Positions 14,245 through 22,355 of a DNA stretch of 34,465 bases are shown in pieces (the stretch's first letter is position 1; each line of letters begins with the position of its first letter). The position numbers were made by a program, and so were the translations under genes. Source of the DNA: UBA5614 sp034678545 (GTDB lineage: Bacteria; Cloacimonadota; Cloacimonadia; Cloacimonadales; Cloacimonadaceae). The notes under the pieces were generated by a model. That model saw only the letters and a list, made by a program, of their open reading frames with translations. It made no database searches and had not been told where the DNA came from. The stretch is taken from contig JAXDBS010000042.1 in NCBI GenBank assembly GCA_034678545.1, positions 1-34,465 of the forward strand. The letters are read 5' to 3'.

Positions 14245-16494
14245 TTATCTTCTGTTGCGGTCGCGGTCAAATCCGCCACCCCGCCGGTCGAAGCTGCTGC
14301 GTCCGCGTCCTGAGCCGCCGCGGTCGGGCGGACGGGGCGGGCGATTGGCAGGGTTCTTGCCGGCTGCGATCGCTTCTTCGCTGGGCTCCGGATTACCTTC
14401 CAGGCCTTTCATCGTGAGGGAGATCTTGCCTTTCTCGCTGGGCTTGATCTTCACAATCACCTTGTCACCCAGCTTGAGCAGGTCGCTGGGCTGGTTTATC
14501 CTGTGGGCGCTAAGCTCCGAAACGTGCACCATGCCTTCCTTGGCTCCGTTCAGGAATTTAACGAATGCGCCGAAGGACTCGATCCGCGTTACGACGCCTT
14601 CGTAAACCTCGCCTACTTCAGGCTCTATGACCACGCTCTGGATCATCTGTTTCGCCATGTCGATGGAATTCTTGTCCGGGGACAGGATGCGGACTGTGCC
14701 GTCGTCCTCGATGTCGATCTCGACCTTGCAGGCCTCGATCACGGCCTTGATGTTCTTGCCGGAGGGCCCTATGACCTCGCCGATTTTGTCCACCGGAATC
14801 TTGAAGCTTTCTATGCGCGGCGCGGTGGGAGCCAGCTCCGCCCTGGGTTCGGGAATGACTTTTTCGATCTCGTCCAGGATCTGGAGGCGGGCCGCTTTGG
14901 CCTTGTCCAAAGCGATGGACATGATGTCGCGCGTGATGCCTTCGATCTTGATGTCCATCTGCATGGCCGTGATCCCTTCCCGGGTGCCGGCGCACTTGAA
15001 GTCCATGTCGCCCAGGTGGTCTTCCAGGCCCATGATGTCGGTCAGGATGACATATTCGCCGCCCTCCATGATCAGCCCGTTGGCAATGCCCGCGACGGGA
15101 GCCTTGATGGGCACGCCGCCCGCCATCATGGCCAGGGTGCCGCTGCAGATGGTCGCCATGGAGGAGGAACCGTTCGATTCCAGGATGTCTGAAACCAGCC
15201 GGATCGTGTAGGGGAAAGTGTCGTGATCGGGCAGTACAGCTTTGAGGGCGCGTTCCGCCAGGTTGCCGTGGCCCAGTTCGCGGCGCCCGGGGGCGCCCAT
15301 TCTGCCCACTTCGCCCACGCTGAAGGGCGGGAAGTTGTAATGCAGATAGAAGGTCTTTTTATACTCGTCTTCCAGGCCGTCAATGATCTGCTCGTCACTG
15401 CCGCCGCCGAGGGTGAGAGCGCCCAGGGACTGGGTTTCGCCGCGCGTGAAGAGGGCGGCGCCGTGTACGACGGGTAAAACGTCTATTTCGCAGGTGATGT
15501 CGCGGATGTCATCCAGGCCCCGACCGTCCACGCGATGGTGCTTTTTAAGGATTGACTCGCGGACGAAGCGCCGGATGAGCTCTTCATAAGCTTCCTTGTA
15601 ATAGCGCTCCTTTTCGGTAAAAGTATCTCCGTCCGCTTCCGCGTATTTGGCCAGCAGGTCCGCTTCCGCGTTATCAAAGGCGTCCTGGCGTTCCTGTTTG
15701 CCTATGATGATTGCCGCTTCCGCGATCAGTTTGCCGTAATCGGCTTCGACCCGGTCCGTGATCTCCTGCGGAATCAGGTCCAGCGTGATCTCCAGCTTCG
15801 GCTTGCCGCACTCGGCGATGAATTCCTGCTCCAGGGCGACCAGTTTTTTAACTTCCTCGTGGCCCGTATATACGGCGTCCAGCATGATCTCCTCGGAAAG
15901 CTCGGTTGCCGCGGATTCGATCATGACGACAGAGGTGGCGCTGCCCGCCACGGCAAGGTTGAGCCGGCTTTCTGTCTTGAGTTGCGGAATGGTGGGATTG
16001 ACAACGATCTGGCCGTCAATGTAGCCGACCGAGACTCCGGCAATGGGGCCGTTAAAGGGAATGTCCGAAATGCTGAGCGCCAGCGAAGCGCCGAAAACGC
16101 CCAGCAGGTTGGGATCGAGTTGCCCGTCGAAGGACAGGATATTGACCACGACGTGCACCGCGTTGCGGAAGCCGTCCGGAAACAAAGGCCGGATGGAGCG
16201 GTCGATCAGGCGCGCGTTCAGGGTCGCGTCCGTGGTGGGCTTGGCTTCGCGCTTGAAAAACCCTCCCGGGATTTTGCCGGAGGCATACATTCTCTCGTTG
16301 TAGTCAACTGTGAGAGGGAAGAAATCAGTCCCCACCGTGGCTTCCTTGGCCATGGTGGCGGTGACCAGCACGCAGGTGTCGCCGTATCTGATGTAGACAG
16401 AGCCGTTGGCCTGCTTGGCCATGCGGCCGGTTTCAATGGTGAGGGGGCGGCCGCAGAATTCCACGGTCTTTTTGATAATGTTGAAGTTGTGCAC
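14245..16494 (-). CDS. pnp: Polyribonucleotide nucleotidyltransferase (PNPase)
   Basis: 749-residue 3'-5' phosphorolytic exoribonuclease, an RNA-degradosome-type enzyme. Domain order: RNase PH domain 1 (SVYIRYGDTCVLVTAT, FFKREAKPTTDATLNARLID), an alpha-helical domain, RNase PH domain 2 (LGHGNLAERALKAVLP, SNGSSSMATICSGTLAMM), KH (VIGPSGKNIKAVIE) and S1 (GVVTRIESFGAFVKF). A C-terminal tail of about 45 residues is rich in arginine, glycine and proline with RGG-type repeats. The start is GTG 16494, with GGAGAA six bases upstream; the open frame to 16530 uses a TTG inside the leader hairpin. It follows rpsO, the classical arrangement, with a long stem-loop between them. Confidence 0.95.
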   Translation of the reverse strand: MHNFNIIKKTVEFCGRPLTIETGRMAKQANGSVYIRYGDTCVLVTATMAKEATVGTDFFPLTVDYNERMYASGKIPGGFFKREAKPTTDATLNARLIDRSIRPLFPDGFRNAVHVVVNILSFDGQLDPNLLGVFGASLALSISDIPFNGPIAGVSVGYIDGQIVVNPTIPQLKTESRLNLAVAGSATSVVMIESAATELSEEIMLDAVYTGHEEVKKLVALEQEFIAECGKPKLEITLDLIPQEITDRVEADYGKLIAEAAIIIGKQERQDAFDNAEADLLAKYAEADGDTFTEKERYYKEAYEELIRRFVRESILKKHHRVDGRGLDDIRDITCEIDVLPVVHGAALFTRGETQSLGALTLGGGSDEQIIDGLEDEYKKTFYLHYNFPPFSVGEVGRMGAPGRRELGHGNLAERALKAVLPDHDTFPYTIRLVSDILESNGSSSMATICSGTLAMMAGGVPIKAPVAGIANGLIMEGGEYVILTDIMGLEDHLGDMDFKCAGTREGITAMQMDIKIEGITRDIMSIALDKAKAARLQILDEIEKVIPEPRAELAPTAPRIESFKIPVDKIGEVIGPSGKNIKAVIEACKVEIDIEDDGTVRILSPDKNSIDMAKQMIQSVVIEPEVGEVYEGVVTRIESFGAFVKFLNGAKEGMVHVSELSAHRINQPSDLLKLGDKVIVKIKPSEKGKISLTMKGLEGNPEPSEEAIAAGKNPANRPPRPPDRGGSGRGRSSFDRRGGGFDRDRNRR

Positions 16495-16515
16495 TTTGTT
16501 CTCCGTTTTGGTTGT

Positions 16516-16582
16516 CGGGAGAATAAGCAATAGGGTGAATGAAAGTGTCAGGTTTCATTCATCGTATTGCTCCGTTCTCCCG
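16516..16582 (-). promoter_or_regulatory. Long leader stem-loop upstream of pnp (candidate RNase III/PNPase autoregulatory site)
   Basis: Three perfect stem segments stack into one 67-base hairpin: 16516-16523 with 16575-16582 (CGGGAGAA/TTCTCCCG), 16526-16532 with 16565-16571 (AGCAATA/TATTGCT), and 16536-16544 with 16553-16561 (TGAATGAAA/TTTCATTCA). They are separated by small internal loops and capped by an 8-base loop. It ends 21 bases before the pnp GTG. In E. coli a double-stranded leader at the same place is cut by RNase III and lets PNPase repress itself; the role here is inferred from position and shape. Confidence 0.75.
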
Positions 16583-16727
16583 GGGTTATGGTTTGATGGG
16601 TCCCCCGCCCGTTTTCCGGGTTGGCCCAGAATGGGTTTCGCCACGGTGAGCCCACGCTGCTAAGCAAGGGACTTATGAGTTACAGGTAATTATGCGGCTG
16701 GAAAGATCAAGGTAAGTTTAGTGCAAG

Positions 16728-16749
16728 GGGGGATAATTGCTTATCCCCC
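16728..16749 (-). other. Stem-loop directly after rpsO
   Basis: A perfect 9-bp stem (GGGGGATAA with TTATCCCCC) around a 4-base loop, 14 bases after the rpsO stop. No T-tract follows on the - strand, so it is not a standard terminator. It may protect the 3' end of a processed rpsO message or mark a processing point between rpsO and pnp. Confidence 0.65.
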
Positions 16750-16763
16750 TGGCAGGCAATAGT

Positions 16764-17033
16764 TTATTTTCGGATTCCTAGAGCTTTGACGATAGCGCGG
16801 TACCGTTTTACGTCTTTCTGGGTGAGATAATCCAGCAAACGGCGACGCTGACCGATCAGTTTCAACAGCCCGCGGCGGGTGGAGAAGTCCTTCGGATGCA
16901 GCTTCAGGTGTTCGGTAATGTCCTTGATGCGCTGCGTGAGAAGGGCGATCTGCACTTCCGGGGAGCCGGAATCTGACTCATGGAGTTTAAACTCTGCCAT
17001 GATAGCCTGTTTAGCCTCAGGTTTCAACGCCAT
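16764..17033 (-). CDS. rpsO: 30S ribosomal protein S15
   Basis: 89 residues, exactly the usual S15 length. It binds the central domain of 16S rRNA early in 30S assembly. Conserved segments are SGSPEVQIALLTQRI, the LKLHPKDFSTRRGLL helix and GQRRRLLDYL, ending in YRAIVKALGIRK. The start ATG 17033 has AAGGAG upstream; the longer open frame to 17141 is upstream leader. It is the first gene of the rpsO-pnp unit. I could not identify a convincing promoter in the 630-base region upstream. Confidence 0.96.
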   Translation of the reverse strand: MALKPEAKQAIMAEFKLHESDSGSPEVQIALLTQRIKDITEHLKLHPKDFSTRRGLLKLIGQRRRLLDYLTQKDVKRYRAIVKALGIRK

Positions 17034-17403
17034 TGTATTCTCCTTATTAGATTTGAAGCCATGCTTTGCAAGGCCGTTATTCTGTAAAGAAATAAATATC
17101 AAAGCCCCAAAAAACAACCTGAAAAGGAAACAGCCGGGCATTCTTGACCAACATTCAAACCAATGTCAGATACAGCCCTGAGGGGCAGTTTCAGAGATCA
17201 AACTACTTTTTTACAAAGAACGCTGAGTAAATACATAATCAGGGATGACTGATTGGTTACACCAGGTACAGTATACAGCATATCAGGTCCTGACTTCCTC
17301 TGATTCAGCACTGCGCATTCGCCCATGAGACAAGGTTATCGCCGAAGTTAACAGCGGCAATTCTCACAAGTGAAAATATTTACTTCACCCATTCCTTTCT
17401 TGT

Positions 17404-17465
17404 TTGCACTACTTACCCATTACGGACCCAATACGGACTTGGTCCGTTTTGGGTAAGTAGTGCAA
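17404..17465. repeat. 62-base near-perfect palindrome with nested 11-base repeats
   Basis: The outer arms TTGCACTACTTACCCA (17404-17419) and TGGGTAAGTAGTGCAA (17450-17465) pair perfectly over 16 bp. After a TT/TT mismatch the inner arms ACGGACC (17422-17428) and GGTCCGT (17441-17447) pair over 7 bp. The unit CCCAWTACGGAC occurs twice in tandem (17416-17427 and 17427-17438) and once inverted as CCCAAAACGGAC (17442-17453). There is no T-tract and no target-site duplication. It may be a REP/MITE-like element or a protein-binding site. Confidence 0.85.
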
Positions 17466-17560
17466 GCAGGGGCGGGGCGGGTTGGACAAGGAGGCAAAGT
17501 TTCCATCAGGCTTTGAAATTGGGCCAGTTTAGCAGCCGCGCTGACAGGTGATAATAAATA

Positions 17561-17595
17561 TAAAAATCGCCGGCAGGGGGAACTGACCGGCGATT
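17561..17595 (-). terminator. Intrinsic terminator of the dcw (ftsZ) operon
   Basis: The stem AATCGCCGG (17565-17573) pairs with CCGGCGATT (17587-17595) around a 13-base loop, followed on the - strand by a TTTTTATATTTATT tract. It lies about 70 bases after the ftsZ stop. Confidence 0.85.
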
Positions 17596-17598
17596 GTA

Positions 17599-17648
17599 AA
17601 CCGGAAAGGGCTTCCGGTTGTGAGGAATACTAATCTATTGGCATAGAT
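17599..17648 (-). other. Two further stem-loops between ftsZ and its terminator
   Basis: One has an 8-bp stem (AACCGGAA 17599-17606 with TTCCGGTT 17612-17619). The other has a 6-bp stem (ATCTAT 17633-17638 with ATAGAT 17643-17648). Neither has a T-tract. They could stabilise the 3' end of the ftsZ message. Confidence 0.5.
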
Positions 17649-17661
17649 AGTATTTTCATTT

Positions 17662-18816
17662 TTAATCCAGCGCCTTCAGGAAGGAGGGGATGTCCGTTTT
17701 CACTGAGGACAAGGGCACCGGTTCATCCTTCGTGGTTTGGGATGGCGCTTCGGGCTGGGGCTGCGTGTATTTCAGGCGGTCCAGGATTTCCTTGATATCA
17801 GGAGCAGCCTCATCCAGCGGTTTGGGTTTGATGCCGGCGAACACCAGGGCCTGCTCTTCCGTACAGGAGAGGCCGGTGGCGATGATGGTGACGGACAGCT
17901 TGCCGTTCATCTTTTCATCGATGATCAGGCCCATGATGATGTTGTCCGTGGAGCCGGTTTCGCTGTTGACGACCTGGGTGACCTCCTCGAGTTCCGACAT
18001 CTTCATGTCCGTTCCGGCCGTGATGTTGATCAGCATGGCCTGGCAGCCCTGCAGCCTGATGTCAGAAAGCAGCGGATTGAGCAGTGCTTCCCGGGTGGCA
18101 TTGATGGCGCGGGCGTCGCCTTCCGCGGTGCCTGTTCCCATCAGGGCGTAGCCCATGTTTTGCATGACAGTGCGGACATCGGCGAAATCCACATTGATGT
18201 AGCCGCTGAGGTTGATGATGTCGGACACCGCCTTGGCGGCTTCATACAGGACGTTATCAGCCTTGTGGAAAGCGCTGATGATGTGCATGTCGGAATAGAT
18301 TTCCTTGAGCTTGTCATTGGGGATGACGATGAGCGTGTCCACGTACTCCGTAAGGTTTCTGATGCCTTCATCGGCATTCTGCCTGCGCTTCGCCCCCTCC
18401 GTATCAAAAGGTTTGCTGACAATGCCCAGGGTCAGGATGCCCAGGTCACGCGCGATCTTGGCGATGACGGGCGCTCCGCCGGTGCCGGTGCCGCCGCCCA
18501 TGCCGGCAGCGATAAAGACCATGTCCGCGCCTTCCAGTTGGGAGCGGATATCGTCCTTGGATTCCTCCGCCGCCTGGCGCCCCAGGTCCGGATTGGCCCC
18601 GGTGCCCAAGCCCCGGGTCAGTTTCTTGCCCACCTGCAGCTTCAGCTTGGCCTTGGATTTGGCAAGATCCATCATGTCGGTATTGGCGGCAATGAACTCC
18701 ACCCCCACCAGATTGTTGTCGATCATGGTGTTGATGGCATTGCCGCCGGCTCCTCCCACCCCGACGATCTTAATCACAGAACCGATCTGCATCGGCTTTT
18801 CATCAAAGTCGATCAT
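17662..18816 (-). CDS. ftsZ: Cell division protein FtsZ
   Basis: 384-residue tubulin-like GTPase that forms the division ring. The N-terminal nucleotide fold starts with IKIVGVGGAGGNAINTM. The tubulin signature GGGTGTGG lies at about residues 107-114, and the T7-type synergy region around NVDFADVRTVM is present. After a variable linker rich in P, Q and S, the protein ends in DIPSFLKALD, the conserved C-terminal peptide that binds FtsA. ATG 18816 has a strong AAAGGGGG upstream. An in-frame ATG at 18840 that overlaps the ftsA stop (ATGA) with weaker AAAGAG is also possible and adds eight residues. It is the last gene of the dcw cluster. Confidence 0.96.
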   Translation of the reverse strand: MIDFDEKPMQIGSVIKIVGVGGAGGNAINTMIDNNLVGVEFIAANTDMMDLAKSKAKLKLQVGKKLTRGLGTGANPDLGRQAAEESKDDIRSQLEGADMVFIAAGMGGGTGTGGAPVIAKIARDLGILTLGIVSKPFDTEGAKRRQNADEGIRNLTEYVDTLIVIPNDKLKEIYSDMHIISAFHKADNVLYEAAKAVSDIINLSGYINVDFADVRTVMQNMGYALMGTGTAEGDARAINATREALLNPLLSDIRLQGCQAMLINITAGTDMKMSELEEVTQVVNSETGSTDNIIMGLIIDEKMNGKLSVTIIATGLSCTEEQALVFAGIKPKPLDEAAPDIKEILDRLKYTQPQPEAPSQTTKDEPVPLSSVKTDIPSFLKALD

Positions 18817-18836
18817 GATTTCCCCCTTTAACTTTT

Positions 18837-20108
18837 TCATATATACTCTTTCAAATAATTCACGATTTTCTTGAACAGGTTGCCCTTGCCCAGCCTGAGG
18901 CGCGGAACCAGCGAAGGCCGGCTCTCCCTGATCTGGTCCATGCCGTAATAGATCAGCCCTATGGCCGTGGCATAAGCCGGATCTTCCAGGCGGGATATGG
19001 CCCCGCTCAGACGCGAGAGGTCGGGATAACCTATCTTGACGGGCAGGTTGAACAGGTCGGAAACAAAACTGTCGATATCACGCAGCTTGGCCGTCCCTCC
19101 GGTCAGGACCACCCCGGCCGTGATCAGTTCCGGCGGATAAACCGTTTTGATGAACTGGTAACAGGCTTCCATGAACTCGGTCAGGCGGCTCTGGATGATC
19201 ATGCTGACGTGGGACAGCTTGTAATTGGTCGAAGAGCGTCCGCTGATCCCTTCCACCGTGATCTCGCGGGAGGAATCCTCGCTGTCGGGTAAAGCCGAAC
19301 CGAATTCCAGCTTGATGCTTTCCGCGTGGCTGACAGTGGTCCTGAGCCCGATTGCCAGGTCGCGCGTGATGTTGTTGCCGGCAATGGGCGTGACAGAAGT
19401 CTGCAGCAGATTGCCCTTGTTGTAAAAAGCGATGTCGCAGCAGCCGCCGCCGATGTCTATGAGCACCGATCCCAGCCTGCGCTCGTCCTCGCTCAGGGTG
19501 GCGAGCCCGGCCGCAATATGGCTGAGGACAATGTTCTCCGGTTTCACATGGTAGCCGGCGACTTCCACGCACTTGAGCAGGTTGCGGATGGAAGTTATGT
19601 CGGCCAGCACCAGCAGGACATGTGAGGTCAGGTGGTAACCGGTCATGTTGACAGGATTGTAGATCTCCTGCTGGTCATCGATGTCATAGTACTGGGGCAA
19701 CCCGTGGAGGATCTGGAGGCGCTCAAAGCCCTTCTGGACCTTGATGCTGTTCTTGGCGTCATTCACGACCTGACCGATATGCTCCTCGTTGATCTCGGAA
19801 GGTGCATTGGAAAGGGGTCCGGAAATCGAGATGCGGCCCATGACGCTGTGGCTGCGGATGTGTTCACCGGTGATATTGATGTAAATATTTTCCGCGCTGC
19901 AGCCTGCCAGTCTCTCCGCCTGCTGCATGGCAGCCTTGATGCCGCCGGACACGGCCTGAATATCCTTGACCAGGCCCTTGTCCATGCCTTCGGAGGGTAC
20001 TTCGCCGATCCCCCTGATCTCGAGCCTGCCGTCACCATTGGTCTGGGCAATCAACACCCTGATGAACGACGAGCCAATATCAAGAGCGGTAACTGTAGCG
20101 GCTTTCAA
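18837..20108 (-). CDS. ftsA: Cell division protein FtsA
   Basis: 423-residue actin-like ATPase that anchors FtsZ to the membrane. The phosphate-1 loop is in TALDIGSSFIRVLIAQ, the phosphate-2 strand in LIDIGGGCCDIAFY and the adenosine motif in VLTGGTAKL. The SHS2 insertion lies at about 85-165. The C-terminus NLFKKIVNYLKEYI is an amphipathic helix fitting the membrane-targeting sequence. It starts with TTG 20108, which shares bases with the ftsQ stop (TTGA); AGGAGG five to six bases upstream supports this start. It lies immediately before ftsZ, its partner. Confidence 0.94.
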   Translation of the reverse strand: MKAATVTALDIGSSFIRVLIAQTNGDGRLEIRGIGEVPSEGMDKGLVKDIQAVSGGIKAAMQQAERLAGCSAENIYINITGEHIRSHSVMGRISISGPLSNAPSEINEEHIGQVVNDAKNSIKVQKGFERLQILHGLPQYYDIDDQQEIYNPVNMTGYHLTSHVLLVLADITSIRNLLKCVEVAGYHVKPENIVLSHIAAGLATLSEDERRLGSVLIDIGGGCCDIAFYNKGNLLQTSVTPIAGNNITRDLAIGLRTTVSHAESIKLEFGSALPDSEDSSREITVEGISGRSSTNYKLSHVSMIIQSRLTEFMEACYQFIKTVYPPELITAGVVLTGGTAKLRDIDSFVSDLFNLPVKIGYPDLSRLSGAISRLEDPAYATAIGLIYYGMDQIRESRPSLVPRLRLGKGNLFKKIVNYLKEYI

Positions 20109-20884
20109 TGCACCTCCTGACGGACGACAACCTGGTTCTTGAAACGCATGTCAAAGATATCTCTGCGATCGACGACTCCGTTTTCCTGCACGAACTGATA
20201 ACGCCTGAGCTGGTCTTTCAAGCCTTCTGAACCCAGCAGGATACGGGATCCGTATTGCGCATCCACTAATATGATCTGATCTTTTTCACTGTAGTATTCC
20301 GAAACCGATTTCAGAAACTCGGGTTTTTCGCGTCTGATCTCTTTCTGCAGAGCCAGCACCCGATTCAGGAATTTATCGTTTACAACCTTACCTACCTGCA
20401 ATTGGCTGGAATGGATCTGGGTGTGCACAATCGGCAGGTCCTCCCGTGAAGTAAAGACAGCATATTCCATAACCATGGCCTGTTCATCGATCGGAAACAG
20501 GTCACCTTCCCTGCTCTTCACATACAGGAACCCTTCCCGCTCCCGGACCAGGACTTTCAGGGTTCCGGGATAGATGCGTCTGACGCGGGCGGACCTTATC
20601 CGCTTGATTTTAAGGAGTTGGCCCCTGATCTCCCCGGCAGGGAGAGCCAGCAGGTTCCTGCCGACATAGCCGTTCAGAAGGTGAGTGATGGTGGCGGTCG
20701 AAACCGTATTATTCCCCTCCACCCTGAGTGTCCTTATACTCAGCCAACTTGCCTTGCTCAGCCAGTTGTAGCCGGCCCAACCCAGAATAGCCAAAACGCA
20801 CAGAATGACGACAAAGAAGACGAGGAATCTGCTGTTTCCCCTTCTTTTGCGTCCGCTGCTCTGAGTAGGTGGCAATTTGTTCAT
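20105..20884 (-). CDS. ftsQ: Cell division protein FtsQ (POTRA-domain divisome protein)
   Basis: 259-residue bitopic membrane protein of the divisome. It has a basic cytoplasmic N-terminus (GRKRRGNSR), one transmembrane segment (about 20-42) and a POTRA domain starting at about residue 48 (LSIRTLRVEGNNTVS). A beta domain (FtsQ/DivIB type) continues to the C-terminus. FtsQ scaffolds FtsL/FtsB and regulates the FtsWI synthase. No ftsB is in the cluster. The Shine-Dalgarno is distant (GGAG about 15 bases upstream), which is weaker than for its neighbours. A possible promoter lies in the 88-base gap before it. Confidence 0.85.
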   Translation of the reverse strand: MNKLPPTQSSGRKRRGNSRFLVFFVVILCVLAILGWAGYNWLSKASWLSIRTLRVEGNNTVSTATITHLLNGYVGRNLLALPAGEIRGQLLKIKRIRSARVRRIYPGTLKVLVREREGFLYVKSREGDLFPIDEQAMVMEYAVFTSREDLPIVHTQIHSSQLQVGKVVNDKFLNRVLALQKEIRREKPEFLKSVSEYYSEKDQIILVDAQYGSRILLGSEGLKDQLRRYQFVQENGVVDRRDIFDMRFKNQVVVRQEVH

Positions 20885-20947
20885 GAATATAAACTTACAC
20901 TCCTTTAACCAAAAATCCTGTTTTTATATTCTTCCCCATAAGGTGCT

Positions 20948-20976
20948 ATCTTTTCTGAAGTTATTGATATTGTCAA
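20948..20976 (-). promoter_or_regulatory. Possible internal promoter for ftsQAZ
   Basis: On the - strand TTGACA (20976-20971, overlapping the murC stop), a 17-base spacer and AAAGAT (20953-20948). The -35 is perfect but the -10 matches only half of the consensus. It lies in the largest gap within the cluster's 3' half and would allow extra ftsQAZ expression. Confidence 0.45.
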
Positions 20977-22355
20977 TGTCTTTTTTCAGATTTTAGCTGT
21001 TTGATCAATTCCTCTCCGTACCGCCAGATATTTCCGGCGCCCATGGTGATCACTATATCATCGGGTTGCAACATGTTAAGAGCAGTCTCCAGAATCTGGG
21101 AATTTTCCTCCAGACAGATCACGTTGTGGTGTCCCGATTGGACCGCAGCATCGGCAATCAGCTTAGAAGTCACACCCGGAATGGGTTGTTCTCGGGCCGG
21201 GTAAATGGGAGCCAAAATTAACAGGTCACAGGAAAAGAAAGCCCGGCCAAAATCCTGGTAAAAATCCCGGGTGCGCGAGAAGAGATGAGGCTGGAAAATC
21301 ACCACGATGCGGCGTTGGGTGCTGTCCCTGAATCCCTCCAGAGTGGCCGCAATCTCGGTCGGGTGATGCGCATAGTCATCAAACACGGCTATCCCGCCAA
21401 CCTCAGCCTTTAGTTCAAACCTGCGATAAACTCCCTTGAATTCTGACAAACCCTGCTGAATGGCCGCAAACGGGATATCAAGCTCGAGCCCGATGGCGAC
21501 GGCAAGCAGCGAATTCAGAATATTGTGCTTGCCAGTGACTTTCATCCTGATCCGGCCCAGGCAATAACCTTTGTAAAGAGCGTTGTATTCTGACTGGAAT
21601 CCTTGCATGGAGATATTGGTGGCTTGGACATCAGACTGCCTGGAAGTGCCGTAAGTGATGACCTTTTTGTTCAGCAGTGGCAGGATCGCCTGCACGCCCG
21701 GATCCCTGAGGCAGACTATGGCGCAGCCAAAGAAGGGGACCTTGTTGGCATATTCGATAAAAGCGGCCTTGATGTTTTCATAGTTGTTGTAACAATCCAG
21801 GTGGTCGCTGTCAATATTGGTGATCCCGGCAATTATGGGAGTGAGGCTGAGAAAGGAATGATCGTATTCGTCGGCTTCAACAACAATGTACTTGCCTGAT
21901 CCCATGACATTGTTGGAGCCGAAATTCATGACCTTGCCGCCGACGATTATGGTCGGCTCCAGGCCCGCAGCCTCCAGAACCATGCCAGCCATGGAGGTGC
22001 TGGTAGTTTTTCCGTGGGTGCCTGCTATCCCTATGCTGTAACTCATGCGCGTGATCTCAGCCAGCATTTCCGCCCTGCGGATCACTGGAATCTTCTGCGC
22101 CCTTGCGGCAACAATCTCGGGGTTGTCGTCCCTGACTGCGGAAGATTTGACCACCACATCAATGTCCCTGAAGTTTTTGGGGTCATGCCCTTCGAAGATC
22201 GGAATACCGAGCTTTTCCAGATGGGCGGTCAGATCACTTTTTTTTAGGTCAGAGCCTGATATGTCCAAACCCTGATTGTGGAGGAACTCGGCAATGCCGG
22301 ACATTCCAATCCCTCCTATGCCGACAAAGTGGATCCTGCGCGTTTTACCTAACAT
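20973..22355 (-). CDS. murC: UDP-N-acetylmuramate--L-alanine ligase MurC
   Basis: 460 residues. It adds L-alanine to UDP-MurNAc in the cytoplasm, the first step of the peptide stem. The N-terminal UDP-binding motif is FVGIGGIGMSGIAEFLH, the ATP site is AGTHGKTTSTSM, and the Mur-ligase central domain shows EADEYDHSFLSL and HPTEIAATL. The start ATG 22355 overlaps the murG end by seven bases, and its ribosome binding site AAGGAG lies in the murG coding end. MurB, which would make its substrate, is not encoded after it as it is in many dcw clusters. Confidence 0.95.
   Translation of the reverse strand: MLGKTRRIHFVGIGGIGMSGIAEFLHNQGLDISGSDLKKSDLTAHLEKLGIPIFEGHDPKNFRDIDVVVKSSAVRDDNPEIVAARAQKIPVIRRAEMLAEITRMSYSIGIAGTHGKTTSTSMAGMVLEAAGLEPTIIVGGKVMNFGSNNVMGSGKYIVVEADEYDHSFLSLTPIIAGITNIDSDHLDCYNNYENIKAAFIEYANKVPFFGCAIVCLRDPGVQAILPLLNKKVITYGTSRQSDVQATNISMQGFQSEYNALYKGYCLGRIRMKVTGKHNILNSLLAVAIGLELDIPFAAIQQGLSEFKGVYRRFELKAEVGGIAVFDDYAHHPTEIAATLEGFRDSTQRRIVVIFQPHLFSRTRDFYQDFGRAFFSCDLLILAPIYPAREQPIPGVTSKLIADAAVQSGHHNVICLEENSQILETALNMLQPDDIVITMGAGNIWRYGEELIKQLKSEKRH

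Larger units (their letters stand above)
17034..17661. other. Intergenic region between ftsZ and rpsO
   Basis: About 630 bases without a supportable gene. It contains three stem-loops after ftsZ, including its terminator (17561-17648), a 62-base palindrome (17404-17465), and the presumed rpsO promoter and leader (17034-17400), in which I see no clear -35/-10 pair. Confidence 0.6.

Noticed and set aside
14503..15192. 229-codon + strand open frame opposite pnp
   Set aside because: Antisense shadow; residue pattern (H/D/G-rich) is typical of reverse-strand translation of a GC-rich gene.
16728..16749. Terminator directly after rpsO
   Set aside because: The stem is strong but no T-tract follows on the - strand, so it was listed only as a stem-loop.
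17737..18831. 364-codon open frame on the + strand opposite ftsZ
   Set aside because: It is fully antisense to ftsZ, has no family features, and is explained by the GC-biased third codon positions of ftsZ.
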